Positions 1 through 11,325 of a stretch of 64,000 nt of DNA are shown piece after piece. Source of the stretch: Isochrysis galbana (lineage: Eukaryota; Haptophyta; Isochrysidales; Isochrysidaceae); the NCBI GenBank assembly GCA_018136815.1, contig CM030943.1, positions 1,541,975 through 1,605,974 of the forward strand, given 5' to 3'. The first letter of the stretch is position 1. The number at the start of each line of letters is the position of its first letter. The position numbers and the translations under genes were made by a program. The notes under the pieces were generated by a model, which was not told the DNA's origin, did no database searches, and worked only from the letters and a program-made list of their open reading frames with translations.

Positions 1-1365
1 TACGTGCGCGCGCTTGGCTCGCTCCACGACTCTGTTCCCCAGCGCCCATGGCACGCAATGGCGCGCCGGCTGCCAATCGAGGCGCCTCGCCTGCACGCTG
101 AGCTGGCGGAGGTCGAGGCCACTGCACTTGGTGCAGCGAGCACGGGGCAGGCGCATCTGGCAACACTAAAAAACGGCTCTCGTGTGGTACTCAAGATGCA
201 GTATGCCGGCTCGCGCTCCAAGTTTGGGACAGACTTTGGCAACGCGGCCAAGCTCATTGGCATCGTGCTGCCTGCACTGCGCCCGGCCGTGCTCGAGGCT
301 CGCCGCCGCTTCATGCTGGAGTTTGACTACGTGCGCGAAGCGCAGGATATGGAAGCGGTGCGCATGGGCATTCGATCGCACCGCATATTCGTTCCTTCCC
401 CATACCACCGCCTAACGACAAAGACAGTCCTCGTGATGGAATACGTGCCCGGTGAGCCTGCCCAGAACTGCTTGAAGATGTGCTAGGGCTGTGCCAGGAC
501 ACCTTGTATCCAGCCTGCGGTCCACATGTGCATCACATTTCCCAGAGACTCAGCCATTCCCGCCTCCCATAGGTGTCACCTTGTTGTCTGCTACTCGCTC
601 CGCCATCATTGGTGCGATCGGGGAGTCTGGCTTTGCTCTCGCCAAATCGCGAGCATTAGGTACCCAACCTCCAAAGGCGGCGAGGCCACCCTCCGTATGG
701 CGTAAACTTCGAGCGCTCCCAAAGTTGTGGTTCGTGCGCAGGCGGACAAGAGCGAGATTTAGGCTGCTTGCGGACGAACTAGGACATCAGATGTTGATCA
801 ATGGCAGGTGAGGGCTCCACCGAGTTGCGTGGGCGTGTGGATATGCACGCTCATGGTCATGCGTCACCACCTCCAACGCAGATTTCACGCAGACCCTCAT
901 CCCGGCAATGTTCTGTTGATGCCTGACGGCCGCCTCGCACTTATCGACTATGGGCAATGCGTCACTCTCAATCGGAGCCAACGACAAATGCTCGCCCAGT
1001 TGATCGTCGCGCTTGCTCAGCACCGAAGGTCCGGTGCAAATCCGGAGGCGGACGAGGCAGTGGCGGCCGCTGCCAAAGCATTGGGCTTCCGCACTGCTCG
1101 CATGTCGACGGAGGGGATGTTGGGCCTTGCTCGCTTCTTTTTCGACTCTGACGCGCCAAGTGTGGCGGGACGGCGGCTAACGCCCGCGCAAGCGCTCCGG
1201 GCATTGGACCGCATCGACCCGATAGTCACCATCCCAGAGGAGTTTTTACTTTGTGCTCGCGTCTCCCTACTGCTACGTGGCACGAGCCAGTTGATGGCGC
1301 AGCGGGCTCTTGCAACGGCGTCTGCTTGGGAAGCCGACGCAAAACGCGTACTTTCATGCGCTTAA
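1..1365 (+). CDS. ABC1/UbiB (ADCK) family atypical kinase, 5' partial
   Basis: The gene is already open at the left edge, so the N-terminal KxGQ motif lies outside the window. Exon 1 (1-451) has the Ala-rich loop region with ASTGQAH, the lysine strand VVLKMQYAG, the helix segment EFDYVREAQDME and the hinge VLVMEYVPGE. A short middle exon ends at 807 (GHQMLINGR); its acceptor near 752 is my best in-frame choice. The last exon, 882-1365, starts FHADPHPGN and carries the metal-binding motif as IDYG instead of the usual DFG. The splice phases (1, then 2) join these pieces without a gap in the family pattern. Members are mitochondrial or plastid proteins linked to ubiquinone or prenyl-lipid metabolism; the subfamily cannot be fixed without the N-terminus. 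Confidence is high for the family and lower for the middle exon. Confidence 0.88.
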
Positions 1366-1694
1366 TTGAGAAGGGCGGAGAGAGATTAAATCCTTAATGC
1401 AGCACAAGACGTGAAGATGGGATGGTGCAAAGGTATATCCGTTGCTCCACTTCCATCACGAAGTAGCGAGCTGGAATTTCATTATACGCAACGCCCCGTG
1501 GTGTTATAGTAATGCATGTTTATTTCTCATCATCGCCATCCTCTTTCGACTCGTCGTTCGGAGCGTTCCCCCCTCACTGGCGAGGCACGGCAGCTGCCCC
1601 CACCCCTTGTATATGAAAACTACCGCCGACCTCTTATTCAGCGGTACCGCTACTACTATCAATGATGAAACATCTGAGTGTTAATACCGGTAAT

Positions 1695-1800
1695 ACTCTG
1701 CTACTAGCTCGGTACCATCACGACGACAAACTGCAGCGCACTTGGCCATGCCGCCTTACACCTTGGTGAGTGCTTGCCGTATCGAGCCGTTGCCGGAGCG
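1695..1800 (+). repeat. Dispersed repeat R3, copy 1
   Basis: Contains the sequence TATCACGACG/CATCACGACG followed by CAGCGCACTTG and TACACCTTG. The same block recurs at about 22596-22700 (same strand) and about 61690-61790 (opposite strand). Boundaries were estimated by eye. Confidence 0.6.
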
Positions 1801-1869
1801 AGCGGCCCGATGAGCATGACCATATCACCGACGTCCAGCATTCAACGTGCCAACCTCAGATGGAGTAGG

Positions 1870-2200
1870 GGTGAGGTGTCGCATTAGCGAATCGACGCTC
1901 GTTAGGCTTCTCTCTTCTCTTCGTTCGGTATTTATCGTTATAATTCTCTCGTTCTCGTTCTAGGTCAAAAACTTCGCGTGGACGCCTAGGATCTAGGGTT
2001 CTGGAGCGCCCTCTCTCTTTCTCTCGAAAAGAAGGGAAGTTTCCCCACCTTTCTTCCTCCCAAGCGCCTCGCAAACAGGTTTAATTCGCTATCTCCCCGC
2101 GTTTCTTTACCTGCTTCTGGGGGCAATCAGGTTTGGTTTGCCATCTCCCCTTGGAGATCGATTTAGGTTCGCTGCTTGGGTGAGGGAATCTTTCTCCTTG
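1870..2200 (+). repeat. Dispersed repeat R2, copy 1
   Basis: About 300 bp beginning GCGAATCGACGCTCGTTAGG and including GGGAAGTTTCCCCACC and the TTTGCCATCTCCCCTTGGAGA block. A second, nearly collinear copy lies at 48825-49165, and the last part recurs at 56370-56450 in the 3' region of the retroelement. It may therefore be a retroelement-derived fragment. Confidence 0.7.
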
Positions 2201-2699
2201 GTCCTTGGTTTGCTATCTCCCTTTGGAGATTGATTTAGATTAGCTGCGCGGGAGAGGAGAAGATGAGCCCACCCCTCCCGCCCTTGGAGATAGCAAACCC
2301 GGGAGCCGGGAGTGCTCTTTAACGATAGCTGAGCAATAAGAGGCCTCTTTAAGAGGTATAAGTATAAGTTGCTCGGTAAGTTGCTCAAAGTTGCTCGAGG
2401 TTGCTCTTCTAGGGGTAAAGATGCTCGGAGTTGCTCGCACGCTCAAACACCCCAAAGTTGCTCGAAAAGTTGCCGGCAACTCTTGCCTGGCCCTAGAGGC
2501 TAGAGGGGAGGGGGCAGTGCCCCCACCCCCCGGTATCACTCGGACACCTGGCCCGTCAGGCATGGCGGGATTCCGGGACGGAAAAGTTATGTCCAATGAG
2601 CTAGTGGGGTTGGCTAGGATCTAGGATATAACATTGATTATTATTAATATTGTTCTGCTGTTGCTTGTTGCTTGTTGGGTAGTTGGGTCTAGAGACTAG

Positions 2700-2805
2700 A
2701 GATTGTCTATATTGGGAACTTTCTACTGAAAAAATCCTCAAATTTCCTCAACCCTGAGATGGTCATTTTCTACCTCTAATAAAAACCCTGTTTGACCGCC
2801 CTACT
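2700..2805 (+). repeat. Dispersed repeat R4, copy 1
   Basis: AT-richer segment containing ATGGTCATTTTCTACC and ending GTTTGACCGCCCTAC. An inverted relative lies at 21062-21168. Only the end motif GTTTGACCGCCCTAC is in the same orientation in both copies, which suggests terminal inverted repeats of a small element. Confidence 0.5.
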
Positions 2806-3303
2806 AGCCGTGTTTCCCATCTACCCATCTAGGGATGCCGCCGCCTGCCAGCGGGCGCCCGAGCCATGTAGCATGTAGTAAAGAACTGCGTTCAGTTTTC
2901 TTGTTCTTGTAGACGTTTTATTTTAACCCCCCGCAAGCAGTTGGGACCCCGCTCGCTTGGCTGCGACTGGTGAGTGCAGCGCGATCCCTCACCTCATCTC
3001 CCCCGCAGCCTCTTCCCTTTCACATGGCCTTTTTTATAAAGTCAACAGCAGCACAGCTTGGCACCACCTTCCCCTTCCGCCGGGCGCAACTCTCGCCCTC
3101 TGCGGCCAGGTGAGTGGAGGGGAGCCCTCCCTCCCTCCCTCCCTCCTTCCCTCCCTCCCTTTCTCTCCCTCTCCACCCCTTCCTCCCCCCTCCCTCTCCC
3201 CCCGCGCCCTTCTCCTCTCCCTCCCTCCCCACATCCCTCTCTTACCTTCTCTCTGTAAGGGTGGGCTCATTCCGCGCTGCCAGCTTGTGGTGCAGGTGGA
3301 TCG

Positions 3304-6300
3304 ATGTCACACCTCCGCCGCAACCAGAAGGAGAAGGAGCGGCGTAAGGTGCCTGATCTTCACTCGCTGCTCGAAGCGCGCGACTACACGGGGGCAATCA
3401 CACTGATCGAGTTCAATCGCAAGGTTTTCCTCGACGCAAAGCACACATCGGGCTGGCGAGAGGGTGCCAATGGATTTGATTGGGTAGAAGGCTCGCGCCA
3501 GGCGCTGACCGAACAGGAGCGGAAGGACGATGAACAGCAATGTCTATGGCTTGCGTACGCCGCCTTTCATCTAGGAGACTACAAGAAGGCGCTGGACACC
3601 TATCAGGGCATGATCGACCGTGGCTCGCTTGACCAGGTGAGCAGCACTATTTTGCATGCGCTAGACCATTGCGCGAGGAAGAAAGCACCATTGCTCTTCT
3701 GCGACGTGATATGAGCGATTCAAACGCATAGGAACAAAAACGAGGCGTTAGCATTGACGGAGCACTATCTTCTGAGTCCTCCTTCTTGGCGTCCGCACAT
3801 TCCTTGCGAAGCGCCTCGTTGCCATGTATGAGATACATGAGGCAGTTATTACGTGGTCCGTTGTCTAGTTTGGGATAGCTAGCTGCTTCCGCATGGACAT
3901 GGATGGTGCACCACTTCGTTCCACACCCTCATGCACATCTTTCACCTCTCATCGCATCTTGATGAGTCCGACGGCGGTTGCCATGTGCGCAGATGCTGTA
4001 TGTCTATATGGGCTGCTGCCTCCTCGGCCTTGGATGGTACGCAGAGGCAGAGGAGAAGGCGCAACAGGGACCGGCGTGTCCCTTACAAAACCGCCTTCTT
4101 TTCCACATCTCGCATCGCATCAATGACGAGACCAAGCTCATGAGCCATCATCAGCAACTTGCTGATACGACACTCGACCAGCTCTCACTTGCGTCGATCC
4201 ACTACCTTCGCAATCACTTCCAAGTGAGTGATGATGTTGGTTGGTCGGGCGCGGAGCGGATCCACATCATGAACCCCTATGGCCCTGCCCAATGGCTACT
4301 TTCGCCACAGCATCTTAGATTGTGGAGTAAGCTCGCCATATGTATTCCCTGTTATTTGCCGCAGGAAGCGACAGATATTTACAAGCGACTCCTTCTCGAG
4401 AATCGCGACTATGCGGCTCTGAATGTGTATGTCGCTCTCTGCTACTACAAGCTGGACTACTATGACGTGTCGCTTGAGATTCTCGCTGCGTATCTTCAGG
4501 CGAGCGGTGCACTAGACATCCCGCCCGACTGCGCATGCAATCGACTATTTGGAGCCACAAGAGGCGCACCTTTGTTATGTCAGGCCTTCCCCGACTCGGC
4601 CATCGCGCTCAACCTGAAGGCGTGCAACCAGTTCCGTCTCTACGACGGTAAGGCGGCGCTGGATGAGCTCGCGCCACTCACTCGCGAGGCCACTTCGATT
4701 GACAAGATTGACTCGAAGCTTGTGAGGCACAATATGGTCGTCTTTCAAAATGGCGAGCGGGCTCTGCAGGTGAGTACGGGATCACCCACTGGCCGCCAAG
4801 TGGCATCCAACCAGCCCTTATGCGGTTTGGTGAAGGAGTCATTGGCTGCCCGCACTTCGTGAGTTCTGATGACACATCGCTTCTCGCCCATTTTCTCTCC
4901 ATCGCATATGGTGCACTTTGGTTGCACGCCTACATTACTTCCTTCGACTCTCGCCGTCCACCTCCCTGCGCGTCAACAGGTTCTCCCGCAATTGGTTGAC
5001 GTCGTCCCTGAGGCACGGCTTAACCTTGTCATCTATCACATGCAACAAAATGAGGTACAGGAGGCGTTTGAGTTGATGAAGGATATCGAGCCTACGAGCC
5101 CGCAGGTGCACGCAATAACCTCTTGATTGCTTAATGAGCAGTGAGATGTGACGAGAGCTGATATGGTGATGACTACATTTGGGAACGAACACACCTTCGT
5201 GACTCGAGGCACCGCTGATGCAAAGTAGTCTGCTCACTCGACCCACCCCCCATTTGGCCTCCTCTTAATCTTAGGAATACATCCTCAAAGGAGTCACAAA
5301 TTTGGCTCTTGGACAGCAATTGGACTCTCGCGAGCACCTCAAGGTCGCTCAGCAATATTTCCAATTGCTTGGCGCCTCCGCCTCCGAGTGTGACACCATT
5401 CCCGGCCGCCAATGCATGGCATCATGCTTCTTCATCCTTCGTCAGGTGAGACTCCTATCGGTCACGAAACCGGAAATCAGCCGGAATTTCGGCTGGCAGT
5501 GCCCCCCCCCCCAGGGCGTTGCCCTCCCCATACACTGCGTGCCAGTCACCTGGCTTTGGCTTGTAACGATAACGGGTTGCCAATGACTGGAGCCTACCTT
5601 CTCGACGGCAGTTTGACGATGTGCTCATATACTTATCCTCCATCGAGGCTTACTTCCCCAACGATGTCACCTTCCATTACAACTACTCAATCGCCAAAGC
5701 CGCGGCAGGCAAGTATAGCGAGGTACGATCCAGCGCTCCCATCCTATCATCGATCTTCGTTGACCATGTGAACTCACTGGTCATCCCAGCCTCATCAGCT
5801 CCAGTTGCGCGGCTGTGGCGCTCCGTTGGAGCACCACTCCTGTCTTATTTCCCCATTCCATGCGCGTCCCCACCCACGCCAGGCCGAACCATTGATGCTT
5901 GCGCTCGCATCAGGCAGCGATGCCGAGGCACTCTCGCGCGACTTCATCTTCCAAATGTGGCTTGCACGTGTCTTGGTGATGAATGGCAAAGCGCGTCAAG
6001 CGTGGGAGTTGTACCTCAAAATCGAGGGCACTCAGGAGTCCTTCGCGATGTTGCAGCTGCTCGCCAACGACTGCTACCGTGCCGGCGCCTTCCTCTACGC
6101 TGCCAAAGCGTTCGAGACGCTCGAGCGCCTGGATCCAAATCCAGGTGCGTAGTCCATGACCGAAAGAGTCATGTCAAATAGCCATACAATCAGCGCAACC
6201 TGTGTATGCGGCCTCGTATGGATGAAATTGATAGCCACCGACCGTGCATCTACCCTACTCCGACATTCCCCACATTTCAACCACGCTCAGAGTACTGGGA

Positions 6301-6682
6301 GGGCAAGCGAGGTGCGTGTGTGGGCGCATTCCAGCAAATCATCGCGCAGAAGGAGCGGAAGGAGACGCTCCGCGAAGTTGTGAACATCCTGAAGTCCACA
6401 CGAAACCCGCAGGTAGCGCCTCCATCCCCTTGCAAGGCAGGCACACGTCTGCGTACGATCTTTTCGTGGCCGTCAGCACGGCCTCAACGCATTGTATTTA
6501 GCCAGTGCTACCGACACGTGCACGTCACGTCGACTTATCCAGGTCGCCACACCACCGTGCATGAGACCCTCGCCAAAAGCAACCATTTCTTATTGCGCTC
6601 AATCCGTGTTTTGTCCTTTCAGGTCGAGTATCTAACCCGCGTGATTAAGAAGTGGGCGCGCGACAATGATGTGATCGTGTGA
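3304..6682 (+). CDS. IFT56: Intraflagellar transport protein IFT56 (TTC26/DYF-13)
   Basis: TPR protein of the IFT-B complex, needed to carry a subset of motility proteins into the flagellum. Ten exons with matching phases: 3304-3636, 3993-4223, 4365-4499, 4584-4769, 4980-5105, 5275-5445, 5612-5722, 5883-6144, 6291-6412 and 6623-6682, giving about 578 residues (animal TTC26 is about 554). Diagnostic stretches are [82 protein letters not shown], and [18 protein letters not shown] near the C-terminus. The gap 4500-4583 is taken as an 84-bp GC-AG intron, because the residues it would encode are absent from the family. The start is the ATG at 3304, just before a basic N-terminus as in homologues. 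The assignment is very secure and shows the organism builds flagella. Confidence 0.96.
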
Positions 6683-7749
6683 GAAGTAGTCTACACATGT
6701 CTTCACTTCTCCGCAGATTCGTCGATGGTTTTCCGGCGCGCATGCTTTTAGCTCTTCACAAGCGCTTCGAAAGCGAGCGGCGATTTTAGCGCGCAATGTC
6801 GCAACCATTTCAGGTTCAGCGCTTGCAAGCTTGAGTAGTGAGTGTGCTGTGTTAATAATGTACACGTGATCCAGCAATGTGAATAATACTCGCGGTCAAG
6901 CTTGGTCGCGATCGGAACCCGCGCGCCATCACTGAGATTTGCGAGGTTTGCGCGCGGTGAGGCCCTTGATTCACAAGTCACAAGTTGCACACACTCACAG
7001 CCTAAGACTTTCATGCACGGAGCGTCCGCGCGCATTAGCCGCCGGCCTGGCGGACGGCACGACCCCCCCCCCCCCCCTTGCCCCCGTACCCCACCGTCGA
7101 GTCGAGCGTTGCCGAAGGCCCTTGGGCCACTCCGTCGCGAGGGGCACCAGCACTTTGGCCCTCGTCCCCACCGCTGGGATCTGGCGAGTGGAATTCTAAG
7201 ATTGGTGATTGGGTCGGGAATCGGGCAACGAACCTCCATTTGGCGGCGCATTTTGCATTTTTGTACCTCCCCAAGTCTCCCTCTCTTACTCTTAGGGTGG
7301 GGTCTCCAGTGACCATTGAGTTTTTGGACACCTTCAGGTGGAAAAGAGTGATTTAATAGAGTGACCACTGGGCTACAGGTAGTAGGGCTTGGGTGACCCT
7401 TGACACCCAAGGGAGTTTGAAACATTTAGGGCTAAAAGAGTGTGTGATGAGTGACCGGGCCACAATTAGGGCAATCAATGAAAATCTCGTGTTCCTAGGT
7501 CACGTACACATGTCAGCAGGTCAGAATAATATGGGTGGGCAGCTCGCGGGTGAGCCGCGAACCCGCTGCAGCAGCGCACGCTCACTCAGCAAGTGCGCAG
7601 ACAATACAGTGTCCATTGCCTCGTCACAGTCCGCGCCAAACACATCCCATGGCTACGGTGCACCATACCGAAGAGTGGCGACGAAGTGGTCGTAGACCCA
7701 GACGCTGACGATGGTGCCTAGGGCAAATGGCAAAAGGCCATCTGAACAC
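6683..7749. other. Intergenic region with LTR fragment
   Basis: Apart from the LTR-related fragment at 7093-7215 and a C-run near 7063-7078, I see no gene. Overlapping ORFs on both strands here are shadows of GC-rich sequence. Confidence 0.6.
7093..7215 (+). mobile_element. Degenerate LTR fragment related to retroelement A
   Basis: GTCGAGTCGAGCG, CCACTCCGTCGCGAG, CTTTGGCCCTC and TGGGTCGGG occur in the same order as at 10795-10920 and, inverted, at 57154-57030. The copy is diverged and lacks the TG that opens the other two, so it is probably an old solo-LTR remnant. Confidence 0.65.
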
Positions 7750-8753
7750 TTAGAAAGGGAGGATGAGGGATGGGCCAGCGGGGAAGTTAATCGGGAGGGG
7801 AATGGAGCCCGGGACGTTGTGGGCAATGAGAACGGAAATAATGCCGATCATGGCGGCACGGCCGTTCTTCAGCTCGGAGAGGCGCTGGCGCTCAAGCTTG
7901 GCAGCCGACATTTTCGAGGTGAGGCCCGCCGGATCCCAGAAAGACTTGAGACCCTTCAGATCACCAGGTTTGCCGCCCGCCGCCATGTAGTGCGGCTTGA
8001 TCTTCCACTCGGAGTTGTGCTCAATGATGCCAATCGCAAGCAGGATCTGCGCCTTGCCAAGGGCTGGCACAGCAGCCCACTGCTCGAGCGGGGTGAGCTT
8101 GCTGATATCCTCGAAGGACACGCCCTCCGAAAAGGAGCAGAGGCCAGGGAAGTGCACGCCAGAGACCGCCACGAGCCAGCCAACGAATGCAGCCATGGCA
8201 ACCTAAGGAAGTAGCCACGAGGAGCTGTCACCCCATATGGGCAGCAAGGCAGTCCGCACAGAGGCGAGGTCACAAATCCAAGCGATATTCACCATAGCAG
8301 CGGTTGCCATGCTACTGCAGTAAACCCATGCGCACGTACCCGGCAGTGCTTGAGCTCAGCATGACGGAAGAAGGCAAGAGTGGCAGGCGAGCCGAGGTCG
8401 GCAAGGCCGAGGGGGTCCCACGTCTTCATGCCGGTCTCGTGCGAGATGCCCTCCCTGCAGCCACATCAGAAACGAGTAGGTTGAGTACTCTGCACGATGG
8501 TCTCACGGTGTCGCGCCGTGCACAGCAGGGGCTGGGTCCCTCAGGTCTGCACAGACGAGGGAGAGATGCGGCAGACCAGCACGAAAGACTTCCTCCTTTT
8601 GCGTGGCGGCGCTTTGCTTGTGGCATGGGGCGTTGGTGGGGCTTACATTCCGTCAGCCGCGCTCATCATGACATGGCGCGTCTGGACCGCCGGGCGCACC
8701 ATAGCGGGCGCAGCGAGGCCACAGGCGAGCGGGGAGGCGAGCGAGAGAGCCAT
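7750..8753 (-). CDS. Fucoxanthin-chlorophyll a/c light-harvesting protein
   Basis: Antenna protein of the LHC superfamily, predicted to sit in the thylakoid membrane and bind chlorophyll a/c and fucoxanthin. Three exons: 8753-8647, 8454-8340 and 8202-7750, giving about 224 residues, normal for the family. The leader MALSLASPLACGLAAP resembles a secretory signal followed by plastid-targeting sequence. Then come DPLGLADLGSPATLAFFRHAE and ELKHCRVAM (helix one, with the chlorophyll-binding Glu/His and Arg), and helix three as ERQRLSELKNGRAAMIGI. The middle helix region is around KAQILLAIGIIEH. One oddity is Cys in ELKHCR, where Gly is normal. Splice phases are 2 and 0, and both junctions restore the family consensus exactly. 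The family call is very secure; the subgroup (Lhcf, Lhcr or other) is not assigned. Confidence 0.95.
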
Positions 8754-10793
8754 GGGTGGGCGAGGAGTAGGTTGAGATGGATCGTCAGGCCAAGACGATC
8801 TCAAGAAGAGAAGAAAGACGGGCCGAGGTAAGAGGAAAGAGCACGGCGGATATCCAGGCGTGCCAGTGCGTCGGGAGGTACGAGAGGGAGAGAGGGAGAG
8901 AGAGGGAGAGAGAGAGGGAGAGGGAGAGGCAGAGAGAGAGAGAGAAAGAGAGAGAAGAGAGAGAGAGAGAGAAGGAAGGGGGGGGGGAGAGGGGGGGGAA
9001 AGAGAGCTGGCGGCGGGAGCCAGGCAGGGGGAGCGAGCGGCGGGGGGGGGGCCGCGGGGGGGGGGGGGGGGGAAGGGAGGCCAATTTGACCCCCCCCGCG
9101 GCGGAGCTGATTGGCCCCCCCCCCCCTCCCCGCCCCCTCTTCCCCTCCCCCCCCCCGCTCTTTCCCCCCCCCCGCCCCCCTCCCTCCCTCTTCCTCTCCT
9201 CTCCTCCCCCTAAGCCCCTCCTCTCCCCTCCCCCCCCAATGAGAGCCAGTTTTTGACCGTGACACTCTGACGACGGTGAGGGTGCACCTTTTTTTGCCTT
9301 CTACATTTCTACATTTTCTACATAAGCCGACTCCCACACCTTCATAGTTTCCTAGAAGCCGCCGGGTCTTTACTGTTTACTAGGTTTTCTTAGTTTTCTG
9401 ATGTCTGAGGTATCTTCTGGGGCGCCAAAAGCCCGTTCCCCGCCCGCCCCCGCCGCTCGCGCCCCGCCCCGCGCCCCGCCCCGCCCGCTCCCCCGCCGCG
9501 CAGATGTCCTCCTTCGTTCGTCATGCAGGTGCATGCCCTCCGGCAGTTCTTTGGCACACCCCCTGCCGGCCAATTGGCGGCGGACATTTTGTGAACATGA
9601 ACACATGTGTGGGGCTCTCCTCTAAGGGCACTCTGCAAGCACAAGCCAAGGAGCCCATGCGTATCACGGGCTTGCAACTGAATAAATAAGGAGGTGGAGC
9701 TGCGGGAGAGTAACAGTTACACATCGGCTCCTCCCCCGCCCTCGCCTCCTCGCTTGTCGCTTGGCTTTGACGTAAGTTTTTTGTTTTTGTTGTACTGGTA
9801 CCCAGTAGTGGACCAGAGGGATTGCAAAAAGGATTACCAGCATTGTGAGGGATCGCGACAGACAGGTGAGCGATGGGGATAGAACCGAGCACTGAGGGCC
9901 ACCTTGGGACAAAAACCAAGCAAATCTCCACTGTGCCACATGAGATTCCAACAAAACACTTCAGCCTGTATCACACACATTAAGCTATCGTAAGAGAACA
10001 GGTAATAGTGTGTGACAGGTAGAGATGAGAAAGAACAGAATCGAAGTGAAGAGAGGAATGATAGTAACTTTGGCGAATGGGTCAGAAAGGCACTAGGGCA
10101 CCTGTCAGAGCAAGGCTCATCTCACTCTTGGTGATGGCCTGCGAGGGCGCGCCGGCAGCTAGCGCGGAGTGCGGTTCTTGCGGGGAGCTCATGGAGCTTT
10201 CCTCGGGGGTGACTACGGGCATGGTGATCGACGCACGACGCACGACGCACGGAGGGCGTGGAAGTGTGGAAGGAGGCTTGTGGGAGGTGGTGGCAGGCGA
10301 CCGGGGGTTGGCTCAGGCGCGTGCTTGACTTGTATTGACTCGTTGACTCGGGGTATAGACTCGGGAACTCGGGGGGACTCGCTTGGGAACACGGTGGGAC
10401 TCGACGAAGTTGCTACAAAAATCACTCACAAGAAACCAAAAACCAAAGTCCTTGGGCTCAGAAAACTAACGTAAACACTCCGGAATCATACGATAAACAA
10501 ACCCCTCCCCGCGCGGCGAAGGCTGAAGTCGCGATCGCTCGTCATGCGCGAAGAAATACGGAAAGAGAGCGCAAAACTACGCCACCGAAGGGTTCGAACT
10601 ATCGTTAAAGTGGAACTCGTCCGCTGAAGCCAACGCGGAGGGTCGAGGAGAGATCCAAACTCGCGCGGGGGGAGAAGGCGATGTGCGGAGAGACCTTCTA
10701 GACAAGCGACGAGCAAGGGGCGACGAAACAAGACGCGAGACGCGAGGCGCGTGCCATTCGTTCTTCCTTTCTTTCATCGAAACCGCGACGAAA
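8754..10793. other. Intergenic low-complexity region
   Basis: 8880-9240 is purine/pyrimidine low-complexity DNA (GAGAGA, poly-G and poly-C runs) upstream of the light-harvesting gene. 9420-9500 is a CGCCCC-rich tract. 9884-9960 read on the minus strand resembles a decayed tRNA-like B box (GGTTCTATCC) but does not fold as a tRNA. No gene is recognised. The Pro- and Arg-rich ORFs are products of the base composition. Confidence 0.6.
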
Positions 10794-11111
10794 TGTCGAG
10801 TCGAGCGGAGCCGGAGGGCTCTGAGCCACTCCGTCGCGAGCAGCACCGGCGGCTAGCGCGGCGCTTTGGCCCTCCTCCCCACCGGGAGTCGGGTGAATGA
10901 AATTCTGGACTGGGTCGGGCAACCCCATTTGGGTGTCTGGACGGGGAACGAACGGCGAACGAAGGGCTGTGGGGCGGCGAGGCGCTCCTAGCGGCCCTAG
11001 TGTGATGGGTTGTAAGAGATTGTTAGACCTACAAAGAACTCTTCCCTCAGGGAGGGAGCCTAAGCTGCTTGAGTGCAGCGACGCAGCGAACAACGACGGA
11101 CAACGAAGCTG
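10794..11111 (+). repeat. LTR-like region of retroelement A
   Basis: Nearly identical, in inverted orientation, to 57154-56838. It starts TGTCGAG and may end near GAGAACAACA, consistent with the TG...CA rule for LTRs. No 3' partner in the same orientation is seen, so calling it an LTR rests on recurrence at three sites in the window. Confidence 0.55.
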
Positions 11112-11325
11112 AGAACAACAGGATACACCGACTCACGAACACACCGGAATCATTCACCCAAACCAAGCAAATTATCAAGCAACCGCGACCCCAAATCACC
11201 GATAACTCAAACACGTCGCGAGAGACGGAGAGAGAGAGCGAGAGAGAGAGAGACTCCGCAGCGACGGCCGGAGCGTGTCTCCGTTGTAACTTCCCCACGT
11301 AGCGGAGAGTCCGAAGGGGAGCGTC

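Larger units (their letters stand above)
1366..3303. other. Intergenic region filled with dispersed repeats
   Basis: No convincing coding exon is visible. The stretch holds copies of three dispersed repeats, listed separately. Near 2365-2475 there is a loose tandem array of the word GTTGCTC, and 3120-3260 is a pyrimidine-rich tract (CCCTCCCT) immediately upstream of the IFT56 start. The short ORFs here are not conserved-looking. Confidence 0.7.

Noticed and set aside
6748-7425. 225-codon minus-strand ORF
   Set aside because: It crosses the degenerate LTR fragment and a C-run and shows no conserved motif.
8777-9337. Arg/Glu- or Pro-rich ORFs near the light-harvesting promoter
   Set aside because: Translations of GAGAGA and G/C runs.
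9884-9960. tRNA-like sequence on the minus strand (TGGCACAGTGGA and GGTTCTATCC boxes)
   Set aside because: Acceptor and T stems do not pair, so it is not a tRNA gene. At most it is a decayed SINE head.
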